Positions 8,511 to 16,979 of a DNA stretch of 34,198 nucleotides are shown here, one piece after another (position 1 is the stretch's first letter; every line of letters starts with the position of its first letter). The notes below the pieces were generated by a model. The model was not told the origin of the DNA. It did not search any database and was given only the letters and a program-made list of their open reading frames with translations. Origin of the DNA: Oscillospiraceae bacterium. GTDB lineage: Bacteria > Bacillota > Clostridia > Oscillospirales > Ruminococcaceae. The stretch lies in assembly GCA_017555565.1 (NCBI GenBank), contig JAFZGF010000005.1:1-34198 (forward strand), read 5' to 3'. A program made the translations under genes and the position numbers.

Positions 8511-9935
8511 TTACCAAAGTTTCATTGTGTCTTCGTACATACGGATGTATTCTTTTGCGCTGTTTTTCCAGCTGCAGTCAGACTGCATAGCACGTTTAAC
8601 AAGAACGCGCCAGCCTTTTGTATCCTGGTAGCCTTCGTAAGCTCTCATACATGCGCCGTACAGTTCATCTGCAGAGTAGTTTGCAAATGTAAAGCCGTTG
8701 CCTACGCCGTCCTGTGAGTCTTTTACAGAGTCTTTCAGACCGCCTGTTTCACGAACAACAGGAATTGTACCGTAACGCAGGGCAATCATCTGTGACAGAC
8801 CGCAAGGTTCGGATTTACTTGGCATAAGAAACATATCAGAACCTGCATAGATTTTTCTGGAAAGAGCTGGAATAAATGCGATTTCAACACCAACTCTGCC
8901 TGGGTATCTTGCAGCAAGGTCACGGAAGAATTCTTCGTACTGACTTTCACCTGTACCAAGAACAACAACCTGGTAGCCTTTGTCGATAAGACCCTGCATT
9001 GCCTGAACAATAATATCCACACCTTTATGGCCTACCAGACGTGTAACCATTGAAATGATTGGGCTGCCGTCTTCTTCAAGATTGAAGAGTGAGCGCAGTT
9101 CTTTTTTACATACAGCTTTATTTTTGATAAATGCGTCTGCATGGAAGTTTTTAACAATGATTTTGTCTGTTTTTGGGTTGTAGGATTCGTAGTCGATACC
9201 GTTGAGAATGCCCCACAGCTTGTGCTGTTTTTCACGGAGAATTGGATCCAGACCGTGTGCAAACCAAGGATCAAGAATTTCCTGTGCATATGTTGGTGAT
9301 ACTGTTGTAACTTTGTCAGCATTTTCGATAGCTGCTTTCATAAAGTTTGTATCGCCGTTGTATTCAGCGTGATGTGCCCATTCCTGTGGCAGACCAAGTG
9401 TATCGGCAATCATATCGTAGCCGTACTGGCCCTGATATGCGATATTGTGGATTGTGAATACAGTTTTGATTTTCTGGAATTTCTGGATATGGCGGTAGTA
9501 CACATTGATATAAAGTGTAACCAGAGCAGACTGCCAGTCGTTGGCATGGATAATGTCTGGTTCAAAATCAAGGTGCAGCAGGGATTCCAGAATTGCTTTT
9601 GAATAGAAAGCAAATCTTTCGCCGTCATCGCCGTAGCCATAGAGATTTGGACGGTTGAAATAGAATTCGTTGTCCAGCAGATAGTATGTAACACCGTTCT
9701 GTTCCATTGTAAACAGACCGCAGTACTGGTTTCTCCAGCCAAGTGAAACATTGAAACTATCAATAAATTTCAGATCTTCTGAATATTTTTCTTTAACCTT
9801 ACCATAGAGTGGCAGTATTACCCTAACATCCTGACCTTCAGCATTAAGGGATTTTGGCAGGGAACCTGCAACATCACCCAGACCGCCGCTGGCAGCGAAA
9901 GGTACTACTTCACTGGAGCAGAATAAAATTTTCAA
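8511..9935 (-). CDS. glgA: Glycogen synthase (GT5, ADP-glucose)
   Basis: GlgA elongates alpha-1,4-glucan from ADP-glucose. The protein is 474 aa with the GT5 two-domain GT-B layout: an N-terminal EVVPFAASGGLGDVAGSLPK segment and a C-terminal catalytic signature PSKSEPCGLSQMIALRYGTI followed by PVVRETGGL. The N-terminal K-x-G-G-L motif of the E. coli enzyme (Lys15) here reads A15-S-G-G-L, so the lysine is replaced by alanine; from memory related bacterial synthases share this variant, so loss of activity is not implied. It starts with TTG at 9935-9933, 7 nt after AGGAGGC, and that ribosome binding site overlaps the glgD stop codon. Last gene of glgC-glgD-glgA, ended by the shared terminator near 8485. 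Confidence 0.96.
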   Translation of the reverse strand: MKILFCSSEVVPFAASGGLGDVAGSLPKSLNAEGQDVRVILPLYGKVKEKYSEDLKFIDSFNVSLGWRNQYCGLFTMEQNGVTYYLLDNEFYFNRPNLYGYGDDGERFAFYSKAILESLLHLDFEPDIIHANDWQSALVTLYINVYYRHIQKFQKIKTVFTIHNIAYQGQYGYDMIADTLGLPQEWAHHAEYNGDTNFMKAAIENADKVTTVSPTYAQEILDPWFAHGLDPILREKQHKLWGILNGIDYESYNPKTDKIIVKNFHADAFIKNKAVCKKELRSLFNLEEDGSPIISMVTRLVGHKGVDIIVQAMQGLIDKGYQVVVLGTGESQYEEFFRDLAARYPGRVGVEIAFIPALSRKIYAGSDMFLMPSKSEPCGLSQMIALRYGTIPVVRETGGLKDSVKDSQDGVGNGFTFANYSADELYGACMRAYEGYQDTKGWRVLVKRAMQSDCSWKNSAKEYIRMYEDTMKLW

Positions 9936-9947
9936 ATCAGTTGCCTC

Positions 9948-11069
9948 CTAAACTCTGGCAGCTTTTTCTACGAAAACTGGAAGGTTTTCGTCGCCGATTA
10001 ATTTCTTTTCTTTTGTGATAACAACATTTTTGTCGCAGATAACGTTTTCAAGAACAGCACCATCTTCAACAACTGTGTCCTGCATAAGAACGCAGTTTCT
10101 AACGATAGCACCTTTACCGATTTTAACGCCACGGAACAGAACGCTGTTTTCAACATAACCTTCGATGTAGCAGCCGTCAGCACATACAACTTCTTTAACT
10201 TCGCTGCCCAGTGCGTATCTTACTGGTGCGTCGTCGCGGATTTTTGTGTAAACAGGATGTGAGCCAAAGAGACCTTTCATTGTGTCTTTGTTTATCATAT
10301 CCAGGTTAGCATCAAAGTATGCTTTGAGAGATGTAATTCTCTTGAGAACACCTTTGTATTCATAACCAACAACTTTGATTTCGCCTACAACCTGCTGCAG
10401 AACATCTCTTTCAAAGTTTGTCAGGCCCTGTTTTACGCCTTCTTTAACCATTTTCAGCAGAAGTTCTTTGCCGATAACGTATGCCCACATAGAGTTGCAT
10501 ACAACTTCCTGTGTGTCATCGTTGATGTAAACTTTGTTGATTCTGTTATCTTCGCCAACTTCGAATACAACGTTGTCTGTTTTAGATGCTGGGTCGATAA
10601 CTTCTTTTGCGTAGATTGCTGTGATGTCTGCACCGGATTTTACATGCTGTTCGAGTACATCTTTGTAATCGATTGCTGAAACGATGCCGCTGTCTGCAAG
10701 GATAACTGTATCACAGCCAACTTTTTCAATATAGCCAACCACATTGGACAGAGCCTGGAGTTTACCGGAGTAAACGGAAACACCTGTTTCGCCAAATGGT
10801 GGGAACACTTTCAGACCGCCGATTTTTCTTGCCAGGTCGTATTCACGGCCAGAGCCCAGGTGGTCCATAAGTGACATATAGTTTCTTTTTACGATAAGAC
10901 CGATATCGTCAATACCTGCTGCTACCATTTCGGAGAGAGTAAAGTCAATCAGTCTGTAACGGCCGCCGAATGGTACGCTGGCCATTGTTCTGAGTTTTGT
11001 CAGTTCGCCGATAGCATTATCGTGCATATTAGGGAAGATGATTCCCAATACTTTATCGCCTTTTGTCAT
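9948..11069 (-). CDS. glgD: GlgD, regulatory partner of ADP-glucose pyrophosphorylase
   Basis: This 373-aa paralogue of GlgC is found in Bacillota that carry two such genes. It keeps the sugar-nucleotidyltransferase scaffold (PFGGRYRLIDFTLSEMVAAG near the N-terminus and a C-terminal left-handed beta-helix with repeated hexads such as VLFRGVKIGKGAIVRNCVLM), but the nucleotide-binding GGxGxRL loop is replaced by NMHDNAIGELTKLR and the catalytic GDH segment by ILADSGIVSAIDY. It is therefore predicted to be catalytically weak or inactive and to act in a GlgC/GlgD heterotetramer. The ATG at 11069 lies 2 nt after the glgC stop, with GGAGGG inside the end of glgC, a layout typical of translational coupling. 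Confidence 0.95.
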   Translation of the reverse strand: MTKGDKVLGIIFPNMHDNAIGELTKLRTMASVPFGGRYRLIDFTLSEMVAAGIDDIGLIVKRNYMSLMDHLGSGREYDLARKIGGLKVFPPFGETGVSVYSGKLQALSNVVGYIEKVGCDTVILADSGIVSAIDYKDVLEQHVKSGADITAIYAKEVIDPASKTDNVVFEVGEDNRINKVYINDDTQEVVCNSMWAYVIGKELLLKMVKEGVKQGLTNFERDVLQQVVGEIKVVGYEYKGVLKRITSLKAYFDANLDMINKDTMKGLFGSHPVYTKIRDDAPVRYALGSEVKEVVCADGCYIEGYVENSVLFRGVKIGKGAIVRNCVLMQDTVVEDGAVLENVICDKNVVITKEKKLIGDENLPVFVEKAARV

Positions 11070-11071
11070 GG

Positions 11072-12277
11072 TTATTCACCCTCCTTAACATCTTCGTAAA
11101 TCATACCTTTTGCAGGAACAGACAGTTTAGCACCAACTGTTACGCCGTTGCCAAGAACTGCAATGCCCCAATCGTCCATATTTTCCATATTTTCAGGACG
11201 CTGACCAACTGTAGCACCTTCTTCAACAACACAGTTTTCACCGATGATTGCATACTGAATGTTTGCGCCTTTTTTGATTACAGAGCCAGGAAGAACGATA
11301 GAGTCACGAACTGTTGCGCCTTCTTCGATAACTACTGACTGGAACAGTACAGAGAAGTCTACATAACCGTCAACTACACAGCCTTCGGAAACCATAGAGT
11401 TTTCAACAACAGCCTGTGGGCCAACATACTGTGGTGGTACGTTATGTGTTCTGGAGTAGATTTTCCAGGAGTTGTCCCATACATCGAATGGAACATTAGG
11501 ATCAAGCAGGTCCATATTGGATTCCCACAGGGAATCGATTGTACCAACGTCTTTCCAGTAGCCTTCGAATCTGTAAGCATACAGTTTCTGCTGGTCTGCC
11601 AGCATGGATGTGATGATGTTTTTACCAAAGTCGTTTTCAGATTCTGGGTTAGCTTCGTCTTCGATAAGGTATTTTCTCAGTTTATCCCATGTAAAGATGT
11701 AAATACCCATGGAAGCCAGTGTAGAGTCAGGATTTTTTGGTTTTTCTGTGAATTTTACTATTCTACCTTCTTCGTCACAAGTCATGATACCAAAGCGGCT
11801 TGCTTCTTCTTTTGGAACATCCAGAACCGCGATAGTGATGTCAGCACCTTTTTCTTTGTGCTGTTCCAGCATTTTTTCGTAGTCCATTTTGTAAATGTGG
11901 TCACCGGAAAGAATAAGAACATACTGTGGGTCATATCTTTCGATGAACTTGATGTTCTGGTAAATAGCATTTGCTGTGCCTTTGTACCAGTCACTGCCTG
12001 TAGCTTTCTGGTATGGTGGCAGAACATGAACACCGCCGTACAGACGGTCCAAGTCCCATGGCTGGCCATTGCCCAGATATTCGTTCAGTTCCAGTGGCTG
12101 ATACTGTGTAAGAACACCAACTGTGTCGATGCCGCTGTTTACACAGTTTGACAGTGGGAAGTCAATAATTCTGTATTTGCCCCCAAAGTAAACCGCTGGT
12201 TTTGCAGTGGATTGTGTAAGTGCGTAGAGTCTGGAGCCCTGACCGCCAGCCAGGAGCATAGCAATACACTCTTTCAT
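11072..12277 (-). CDS. glgC: Glucose-1-phosphate adenylyltransferase (catalytic subunit)
   Basis: GlgC makes ADP-glucose from ATP and glucose-1-phosphate, the committed step of glycogen synthesis. The protein is 401 aa. The nucleotide loop AGGQGSRL is at residues 10-17, the catalytic [10 protein letters not shown] with its Asp is at about 124-133, and YWKDVGT is the conserved substrate-binding segment. The C-terminus is a left-handed beta-helix ([20 protein letters not shown]). All catalytic motifs are intact, in contrast to GlgD. The start ATG at 12277 follows AGAGGTAATACTT. It is first in the operon glgC-glgD-glgA; no branching enzyme, phosphorylase or debranching gene is present in the window. 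Confidence 0.97.
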   Translation of the reverse strand: MKECIAMLLAGGQGSRLYALTQSTAKPAVYFGGKYRIIDFPLSNCVNSGIDTVGVLTQYQPLELNEYLGNGQPWDLDRLYGGVHVLPPYQKATGSDWYKGTANAIYQNIKFIERYDPQYVLILSGDHIYKMDYEKMLEQHKEKGADITIAVLDVPKEEASRFGIMTCDEEGRIVKFTEKPKNPDSTLASMGIYIFTWDKLRKYLIEDEANPESENDFGKNIITSMLADQQKLYAYRFEGYWKDVGTIDSLWESNMDLLDPNVPFDVWDNSWKIYSRTHNVPPQYVGPQAVVENSMVSEGCVVDGYVDFSVLFQSVVIEEGATVRDSIVLPGSVIKKGANIQYAIIGENCVVEEGATVGQRPENMENMDDWGIAVLGNGVTVGAKLSVPAKGMIYEDVKEGE

Positions 12278-12430
12278 AAGTATTACCTCTCATTCGTTTA
12301 CTTTTTTCAGGTTTAACCTGTTGTTTATTTTATCTGCCGGAACATGAGGAGTACCCGCTTTTGCCATTTTAAAAACGGCAAGCACAGTATCCCCTGCCCT
12401 TTTCAGAGCAGAAAATACTTCCTCTATATT

Positions 12431-12458
12431 ATCTTACCATTAATACAGATTTTTTCAA
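12431..12458 (-). promoter_or_regulatory. Probable promoter of the glgC-glgD-glgA operon
   Basis: On the minus strand TTGAAA (12458-12453) and TAAGAT (12436-12431) are 16 bases apart, leaving a leader of about 150 nt. The leader carries a small hairpin (12361-12381, TTGCC and GGCAA ends with U-rich and A-rich middles). Confidence 0.55.
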
Positions 12459-12469
12459 GTAAAATTCTA

Positions 12470-12514
12470 TACAAAAATATCAAAAACCCACTGTGTAGCT
12501 TGTATATTTTTGTA
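12470..12514. repeat. Inverted repeat upstream of the glg promoter
   Basis: Exact 11-bp arms TACAAAAATAT (12470-12480) and ATATTTTTGTA (12504-12514) enclose 23 bases. It lies between the PHP gene stop and the glgC -35 box. It could be an operator for the glycogen operon or a weak 3' structure for the PHP transcript; no strong terminator is otherwise visible there. Confidence 0.5.
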
Positions 12515-12563
12515 CAATATCTACATTATTTGACAATTGTATTTTCTGTTTTCTCTTCAAAAT

Positions 12564-13349
12564 TCAAAATGAAATCTGATGTGGTTTTCTGCCCACAAAA
12601 ACAGTAGTGCTATGGATTCCGTTTTTTGCAAGGCAGGCTTTTACTGTGTCAAATCCGTTTTTGTGTCTTGAAACCATGTGTGCGTCTGAACCCAGGGTAA
12701 TCATTGTGCCCCCAAGGGAAGAATAGAGTTTTACAATATACTCCATTCTTTCAATGGCCTGGGGATCCGGGAAAGTTTTCGTATTGATTTCCAGGGCCTT
12801 TCCCCTTTCTATAAGCATCGTGAATACTTTTGTCAGCTTTTCCTTGTGCTTTGAAAGTTCTGTGTGGCCTACATATCTCAACACATAGTCTATATGCGCG
12901 AACGTGTCAAAATTATCAAAATTGTTTATGGCCTCTATAATGCAATCCAGATATTCATCATAACATTGGTCTGTGGTTTTGCCCTCTTTAAAGACAGGGG
13001 TAGCCACGTCTGAATATTCTGTTTCGTGAACTGAAAGTATAATCATATCAAAGGGTTTGCTGGCCGCAACTGCCACATCTCTGTGATGTATTGAGGGATA
13101 CCAGCCGATTTCAACACCAAACAGCACGTTTATAGGATATTTTTCATTTAACTGTGCAATAATCTGTTGCTGTCTGTCCAGGTCTGCCGCGATATCACCA
13201 CCGTCCATAATATGACTTTCCAGATCAAAATGCTCTGTGGATATAAAATAGTCATCGCCTGCAGCTACTGCCTGCTTTACATAATTTTCCATAGGTTCGC
13301 GGCTGTCAAAGGACAGGTCTGTGTGGAGATGACAGTCAAAAAGTTTCAT
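12564..13349 (-). CDS. PHP-domain phosphoesterase (histidinol-phosphatase HisK-like)
   Basis: This 261-aa protein belongs to the PHP superfamily of metal-dependent phosphoesterases. It starts MKLFDCHLHTDLSFDS, the HxH metal motif. Further ligands appear as ISTEHFD, GVEIGWYP, IILSVHE, FDTFAHIDYVLRY and, at the C-terminus, LGSDAHMVSRHKNGF. The spacing fits the HisK-type histidinol-phosphatase, which completes histidine synthesis, but no other his gene is nearby, so the substrate is uncertain. The ATG at 13349 follows AAGGAGAG. It runs in the same direction as glgC with 286 nt between them and its own promoter; it is divergent from the TlpA-like gene. Confidence 0.85.
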   Translation of the reverse strand: MKLFDCHLHTDLSFDSREPMENYVKQAVAAGDDYFISTEHFDLESHIMDGGDIAADLDRQQQIIAQLNEKYPINVLFGVEIGWYPSIHHRDVAVAASKPFDMIILSVHETEYSDVATPVFKEGKTTDQCYDEYLDCIIEAINNFDNFDTFAHIDYVLRYVGHTELSKHKEKLTKVFTMLIERGKALEINTKTFPDPQAIERMEYIVKLYSSLGGTMITLGSDAHMVSRHKNGFDTVKACLAKNGIHSTTVFVGRKPHQISF

Positions 13350-13364
13350 ATGTGACTCTCCTTC

Positions 13365-13392
13365 TTGAATGTTGGATATAATATGGTAAAAT
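13365..13392 (+). promoter_or_regulatory. Possible promoter of the tlpA-like/ccdA pair
   Basis: TTGAAT (13365-13370) and TAAAAT (13387-13392) with a 16-base spacer, about 75 nt before the start codon. Confidence 0.45.
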
Positions 13393-13409
13393 AAATATTA
13401 ACTTTTAAA

Positions 13410-13418
13410 ATTATAGCA
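13410..13418 (-). promoter_or_regulatory. Extended -10 promoter of the PHP gene
   Basis: The minus strand reads TGCTATAAT, an extended -10 element (TGn plus a perfect TATAAT), about 60 nt before the ATG. The -35 region is poor, as is common for extended -10 promoters. Confidence 0.55.
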
Positions 13419-13467
13419 TATCAAAATACGAATAATAAATAGGAAATGCCCATCAAAAGGAGATATT

Positions 13468-14028
13468 ATGAACAGTAAAAAACAAAAAATAGCTATATTC
13501 ACAGTAGGTGTACTGCTGGTGTTTTCAATAATAAGCGGGTTGATACTGCCATATCTGCGCAATAACGGTAACAGTACCGTTGACAAAGGTGGCTATCAGA
13601 ATGAAGAAAAAATAGCAGTGCCTGATTTTCAATTTACTGACGGCGATGGCAACACCGTAAACTTTGATGATTTCAAAGGCAAGCCAATTGTAATGAATTT
13701 CTGGGGTACCTGGTGCCCTTGGTGCGTAGAAGAAATGGACGATTTTGACAGACTTGTTGGTGAGTATGGAGACAAAGTGAATTTTCTTTTCCTTGATGTG
13801 CCAAACGGAGAGGACGAAACACCACAAAAGGTTGAACAGTTTTTGAAAGACAATGGCTATAGCAACATCACCAGCTATTATGACAGTATGCTGCAGGGCT
13901 GTTATATGTTTGGGCTTAACAGTTTCCCTGTTACTGTTTATGTGGACAGTGAAGGCTGCCTGTACAATGCGGCCATCGGCATGACAAACTATGATGATGT
14001 AAAACAAATTGTGGACAGTATGCTGTAA
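13468..14028 (+). CDS. Membrane-anchored TlpA/ResA-like thioredoxin
   Basis: A 186-aa thiol-disulfide oxidoreductase predicted to act outside the cytoplasmic membrane. Residues 8-30 form a single N-terminal membrane anchor (AIFTVGVLLVFSIISGLILP). The thioredoxin fold carries FWGTWCPWCVEEM with the active-site pair C83 and C86 and the conserved cis-proline in NSFPVTVYVD. The CPWC dipeptide differs from the CEPC of ResA; family members with varied dipeptides serve cytochrome c maturation, spore or envelope protein reduction, so the client is not known. AAGGAG precedes ATG 13468. The ccdA gene follows after 65 nt, and CcdA is the usual electron donor for such proteins, so they form a functional pair. 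No cytochrome c genes are in the window. Confidence 0.92.
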   Translation: MNSKKQKIAIFTVGVLLVFSIISGLILPYLRNNGNSTVDKGGYQNEEKIAVPDFQFTDGDGNTVNFDDFKGKPIVMNFWGTWCPWCVEEMDDFDRLVGEYGDKVNFLFLDVPNGEDETPQKVEQFLKDNGYSNITSYYDSMLQGCYMFGLNSFPVTVYVDSEGCLYNAAIGMTNYDDVKQIVDSML

Positions 14029-14093
14029 TCATCTGTTTATAAATAAATGGTGGCGCCAACATACCACCGCATTTTTAAGTATAAAGGAACACT

Positions 14094-14747
14094 ATGCAAT
14101 ATTTATTTACATTTTTCGAAGGGGTATTCGCTTTTATATCACCTTGTATATTACCGATGCTGCCTATTTTTCTGGCGTATCTTTCAGCAGATGAAAAACA
14201 GACTGTGACCAAAAGACTGACAAACACCTTTTTCTTTGTGCTGGGATTCACCACAGCATTTACCCTGATGGGTGCCACAGCCTTTTCCCTGGGCAGTTTT
14301 ATGGCAAGATACAAAGCTTTTCTTGTAAAGCTGGCAGGGGTAATGCTGGTATTCTTCGGCTTTGTATATCTTGATTTCATACAGATTTCAGTTGGCGGCA
14401 GTGGGCTGAAAAAAGGTAAAAGCGGCCCGGTGGGCAACTTTCTTTTTGGCATCAGCTATTCATTTGGCTGGACTCCCTGCCTGGGTGCATTTTTAGGCAG
14501 TGCCCTGGCAATGGCCAGCGTGCAGGAAACAGTAATGCAAGGTATGTTGTTGCTGTGCTGTTTCGGTTTGGGCTTGGGCGTGCCGTTTATGCTGTTTGCC
14601 GCTATGTACGAAAAACTGAAAGGTGTCACCGCATTTTTGAAAAATCACAGCCAGACAATAAAATACATCGGTGGCGGTATGCTGATAATTGTTGGCTTGT
14701 CAATGGTGTTTGACCTGTTTGGATATTATATGGCTATATTTTCATAA
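14094..14747 (+). CDS. ccdA: CcdA-type thiol-disulfide transmembrane transporter
   Basis: A 217-aa integral membrane protein with about six hydrophobic segments. It moves reducing equivalents from cytoplasmic thioredoxin to outward-facing thioredoxin-like proteins. The two redox cysteines are conserved: C18 in FISPCILPMLPIFLAYL and C129 in FGWTPCLGAFLGSALAM. The ATG at 14094 follows AAAGGAAC. It lies 65 nt after the TlpA-like gene, with a short GGTGG/CCACC stem in the gap (14049-14068) that may partly attenuate, and ends in a strong terminator. The context argues for a dedicated extracytoplasmic reduction system. Confidence 0.93.
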   Translation: MQYLFTFFEGVFAFISPCILPMLPIFLAYLSADEKQTVTKRLTNTFFFVLGFTTAFTLMGATAFSLGSFMARYKAFLVKLAGVMLVFFGFVYLDFIQISVGGSGLKKGKSGPVGNFLFGISYSFGWTPCLGAFLGSALAMASVQETVMQGMLLLCCFGLGLGVPFMLFAAMYEKLKGVTAFLKNHSQTIKYIGGGMLIIVGLSMVFDLFGYYMAIFS

Positions 14748-14750
14748 TGA

Positions 14751-14785
14751 AAACCCTCTGTAAGAGCAAATCTTACAGAGGGTTT
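14751..14785 (+). terminator. Intrinsic terminator after ccdA
   Basis: Perfect 14-bp arms AAACCCTCTGTAAG and CTTACAGAGGGTTT with a 7-nt loop, followed by GTTTAAT. Confidence 0.85.
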
Positions 14786-14829
14786 GTTTAATAAATTAGT
14801 CATATTGGGATTTTGTGAATAGAAATGGG

Positions 14830-15021
14830 TTCAGGGAATGTTCCCCGAATAACAATGGCGGAGTCTGCGGAGAGTAAAAATATTTCAAGAGCTTTAGCAG
14901 GTTGAAATATTTTTACGAAAATCACGACAGAATTCTTCGACTCGTTTCACTCGCTCAGAATGACAAAACAATAACCTGTGTAGTTTTACAACGAGCGGAT
15001 AATATCCGCCCATACACGGTT
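14830..15021. repeat. Cluster of four palindromes, probably a dispersed non-coding repeat
   Basis: The 320-nt gap after ccdA has no gene but is full of symmetry. (a) 14830-14849: TTCAGGGAA and TTCCCCGAA, one mismatch. (b) 14874-14916: exact 15-bp arms GTAAAAATATTTCAA and TTGAAATATTTTTAC. (c) 14928-14964: AATTCTTCGACTCG then CGCTCAGAATGAC, reading on the other strand GTCATTCTGAGCGAGTG, a sequence type I know as a widespread dispersed repeat in Clostridia. (d) 14973-15021: AACCTGTGTA paired with TACACGGTT (one bulge) enclosing the palindrome GCGGATA, A, TATCCGC (14995-15009). The dense symmetry suggests a REP/MITE-like element; copy number cannot be judged from one window. Confidence 0.65.
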
Positions 15022-15067
15022 ATACATATCAACAGCTGTTTGCCCTGTTCAAATTTATCTAATCATT

Positions 15068-16882
15068 TTACGAGTTGGTATTATCGAATTCCTTTATCGG
15101 TGTATATACACCTGTATATGGGTTTATACTGCCCTCGAACCAGATGTACTGATGAGACTGTGACCAGCCGTAAAAGTGCATATTTCCGTTGTTTTCCGGA
15201 TATATGGAAACCTGTATAAGGTTAAAACCTAACAGCACATTAACACCTGTGTCATAATCAAACTCTACTTTTCCATCTGCTGAAATACGTGCAAAGTGAT
15301 AGGTTGCCTTCAGCTGCATATCATCTTTTTCGTAATCTATATAGGCACTTCTGCTGTCTTCAACATATGGGTAGTCAAAATATATTATGGAAACCGATTT
15401 ATCCTGCGGGTCACGGCGTGCCGCCATAAGATAACGATAACTTACACCACTGGCCACATTATCTCCCAAAGGAAAGTAGTCGGTAAGTTGCCATATGGGT
15501 TCAGCTTTTTCCATATCTGTATCAAAGATATTAAAAGCGTCGTAATCATAAAAATATACATCGCCATTCTGGAAAAAGCCGGTTTCATTGCGTCCGCCAT
15601 ACATACCGCCAGTTTCACCTATGTATTTCATTTTTCCTGTGGAATTTTCCAGTAATACATTAGCTTCATAAGATACATCACCGACACCATATCGGGAACC
15701 CGTTACTATTGAAATTTTTCCATCAGCAGAGGTCTCCCAAACTTCATAATTCCAGCGTTGGTCATAGATATATTCTGCATGTGCAGTTTGTGTGTTAAAA
15801 TCCAATACCAGCTGCTGTGCCGCGTAAGGGTGGTAAATCGTGTAAACTTTATTGGCGGTTTCTGAAATTTCCAACGACAGATTTTCGCTTTCCAGGTAGT
15901 ACGGCTCATCAAATGAATAGTGTAGCTTTACCGATGTTAAAAAACTGTCTGTTATGCGTCCATTCTCATCATAAAGTATTGCTACCTGTCCACAGTCTTC
16001 CAATGTACGTGGTTGTTCCATGCTTATCAAGGCTACTCTTCCGCCATCAACAGCCGCATTAAGCTTCTTTCGGTAATAGACAAAATCACCCGTCTGTAAA
16101 TCACAAGCATAACTGCCGCCGAAATAATCCCGTTCTGCAATAAGTGTTTCTTCTTTGTTTATAAAAAACAGTTCTGTTTTGGCATCAAGTTCCAGGGCAT
16201 AAGGTTCGTACTCTGACGGGTTGGAGGTTCTGCCAAAAAAATTATAATCTGTTTCCACAAGCTGTTTCAAACTGCCATCCGGGTTAAAAACCAGAAATCC
16301 GTTATCTGCCTCCGGGCCGTAAAAACAGGTTATATAATCATCATCTTTTTTGATGGTGTCACCAAGGTAGAACTTGCTGTCACTTAAACTGCCTGTATCA
16401 AAAACGGTTTCTTTCAGCTTCATTTTGCCAGTATCAACAAGATATACAGCATTAAGGGTTGTAAGAACAAGTTCATTATCCTGCACATTGATGCTTCCCC
16501 AGTAAAGTTTTTCGCCATGAAAACCATCGCCATATGAATTATAGTCCAGCATAGCAGTTACAGGCAGCAACAAGGTACGGCCTTTGCCGTTTGTTACTGA
16601 AAGTGTGATTGTAAGTGTAGAATCTGCATTTTCTTCCACATTTGTTATCCCAACATCAAAACCTGCTGCTTTTAATACTGACAAACGATTTTCTGACAGC
16701 ATGTTACCCACTGTAATGGAAGAAATAAACTCACTGCGTTTTTCATTTGTCCCAGTTTTTTCGTTGGTAAAACTGCTGACTTCAATTTTTGCAGGTTTTT
16801 CCAGCTGTGCTGTGGTTTCCCGCTGACTGCAGGCAGTAAAAAGCAAAGTTGTTGCCAAAATGAATATTATTAACTTTTTCAT
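15068..16882 (-). CDS. Large lipoprotein of unknown function
   Basis: A 604-aa secreted lipoprotein I do not recognise. It begins MKKLIIFILATTLLFTACSQ: a lysine-rich start, a hydrophobic core and lipobox LFTAC, with C18 as the lipidated residue. I chose ATG 16882 because GGAG lies just before it and because an upstream frame from 16933 would bury the signal peptide. The mature part is acidic, rich in Y, D, G and N, and made of short alternating strands (for example NELVLTTLNAVYLVDTGKMK, NGFLVFNPDGSLKQL, GDVYFYDYDAFNIFDTD), which suggests a beta-propeller or other repeated beta fold reading out values; that is inference. It follows the 156-aa lipoprotein with a near-identical signal peptide and no terminator between, so they are probably one operon. 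Confidence 0.8.
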   Translation of the reverse strand: MKKLIIFILATTLLFTACSQRETTAQLEKPAKIEVSSFTNEKTGTNEKRSEFISSITVGNMLSENRLSVLKAAGFDVGITNVEENADSTLTITLSVTNGKGRTLLLPVTAMLDYNSYGDGFHGEKLYWGSINVQDNELVLTTLNAVYLVDTGKMKLKETVFDTGSLSDSKFYLGDTIKKDDDYITCFYGPEADNGFLVFNPDGSLKQLVETDYNFFGRTSNPSEYEPYALELDAKTELFFINKEETLIAERDYFGGSYACDLQTGDFVYYRKKLNAAVDGGRVALISMEQPRTLEDCGQVAILYDENGRITDSFLTSVKLHYSFDEPYYLESENLSLEISETANKVYTIYHPYAAQQLVLDFNTQTAHAEYIYDQRWNYEVWETSADGKISIVTGSRYGVGDVSYEANVLLENSTGKMKYIGETGGMYGGRNETGFFQNGDVYFYDYDAFNIFDTDMEKAEPIWQLTDYFPLGDNVASGVSYRYLMAARRDPQDKSVSIIYFDYPYVEDSRSAYIDYEKDDMQLKATYHFARISADGKVEFDYDTGVNVLLGFNLIQVSIYPENNGNMHFYGWSQSHQYIWFEGSINPYTGVYTPIKEFDNTNS

Positions 16883-16979
16883 AATGTCTCCAAGAGTATA
16901 TAGGCAGTATGACATTATATGTACGGTTGACATTTATATCTCTGCCGAGTGACCAAAATACATTAAAAATTCAATTTTA

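Noticed and set aside
14751-15060. A CRISPR array in the repeat-rich gap
   Set aside because: The repeats are different inverted repeats, not evenly spaced identical direct repeats with spacers.
16883-16933. A longer N-terminus for the 604-aa lipoprotein
   Set aside because: It would place 17 residues before a perfect lipoprotein signal; the inner ATG has GGAG upstream.
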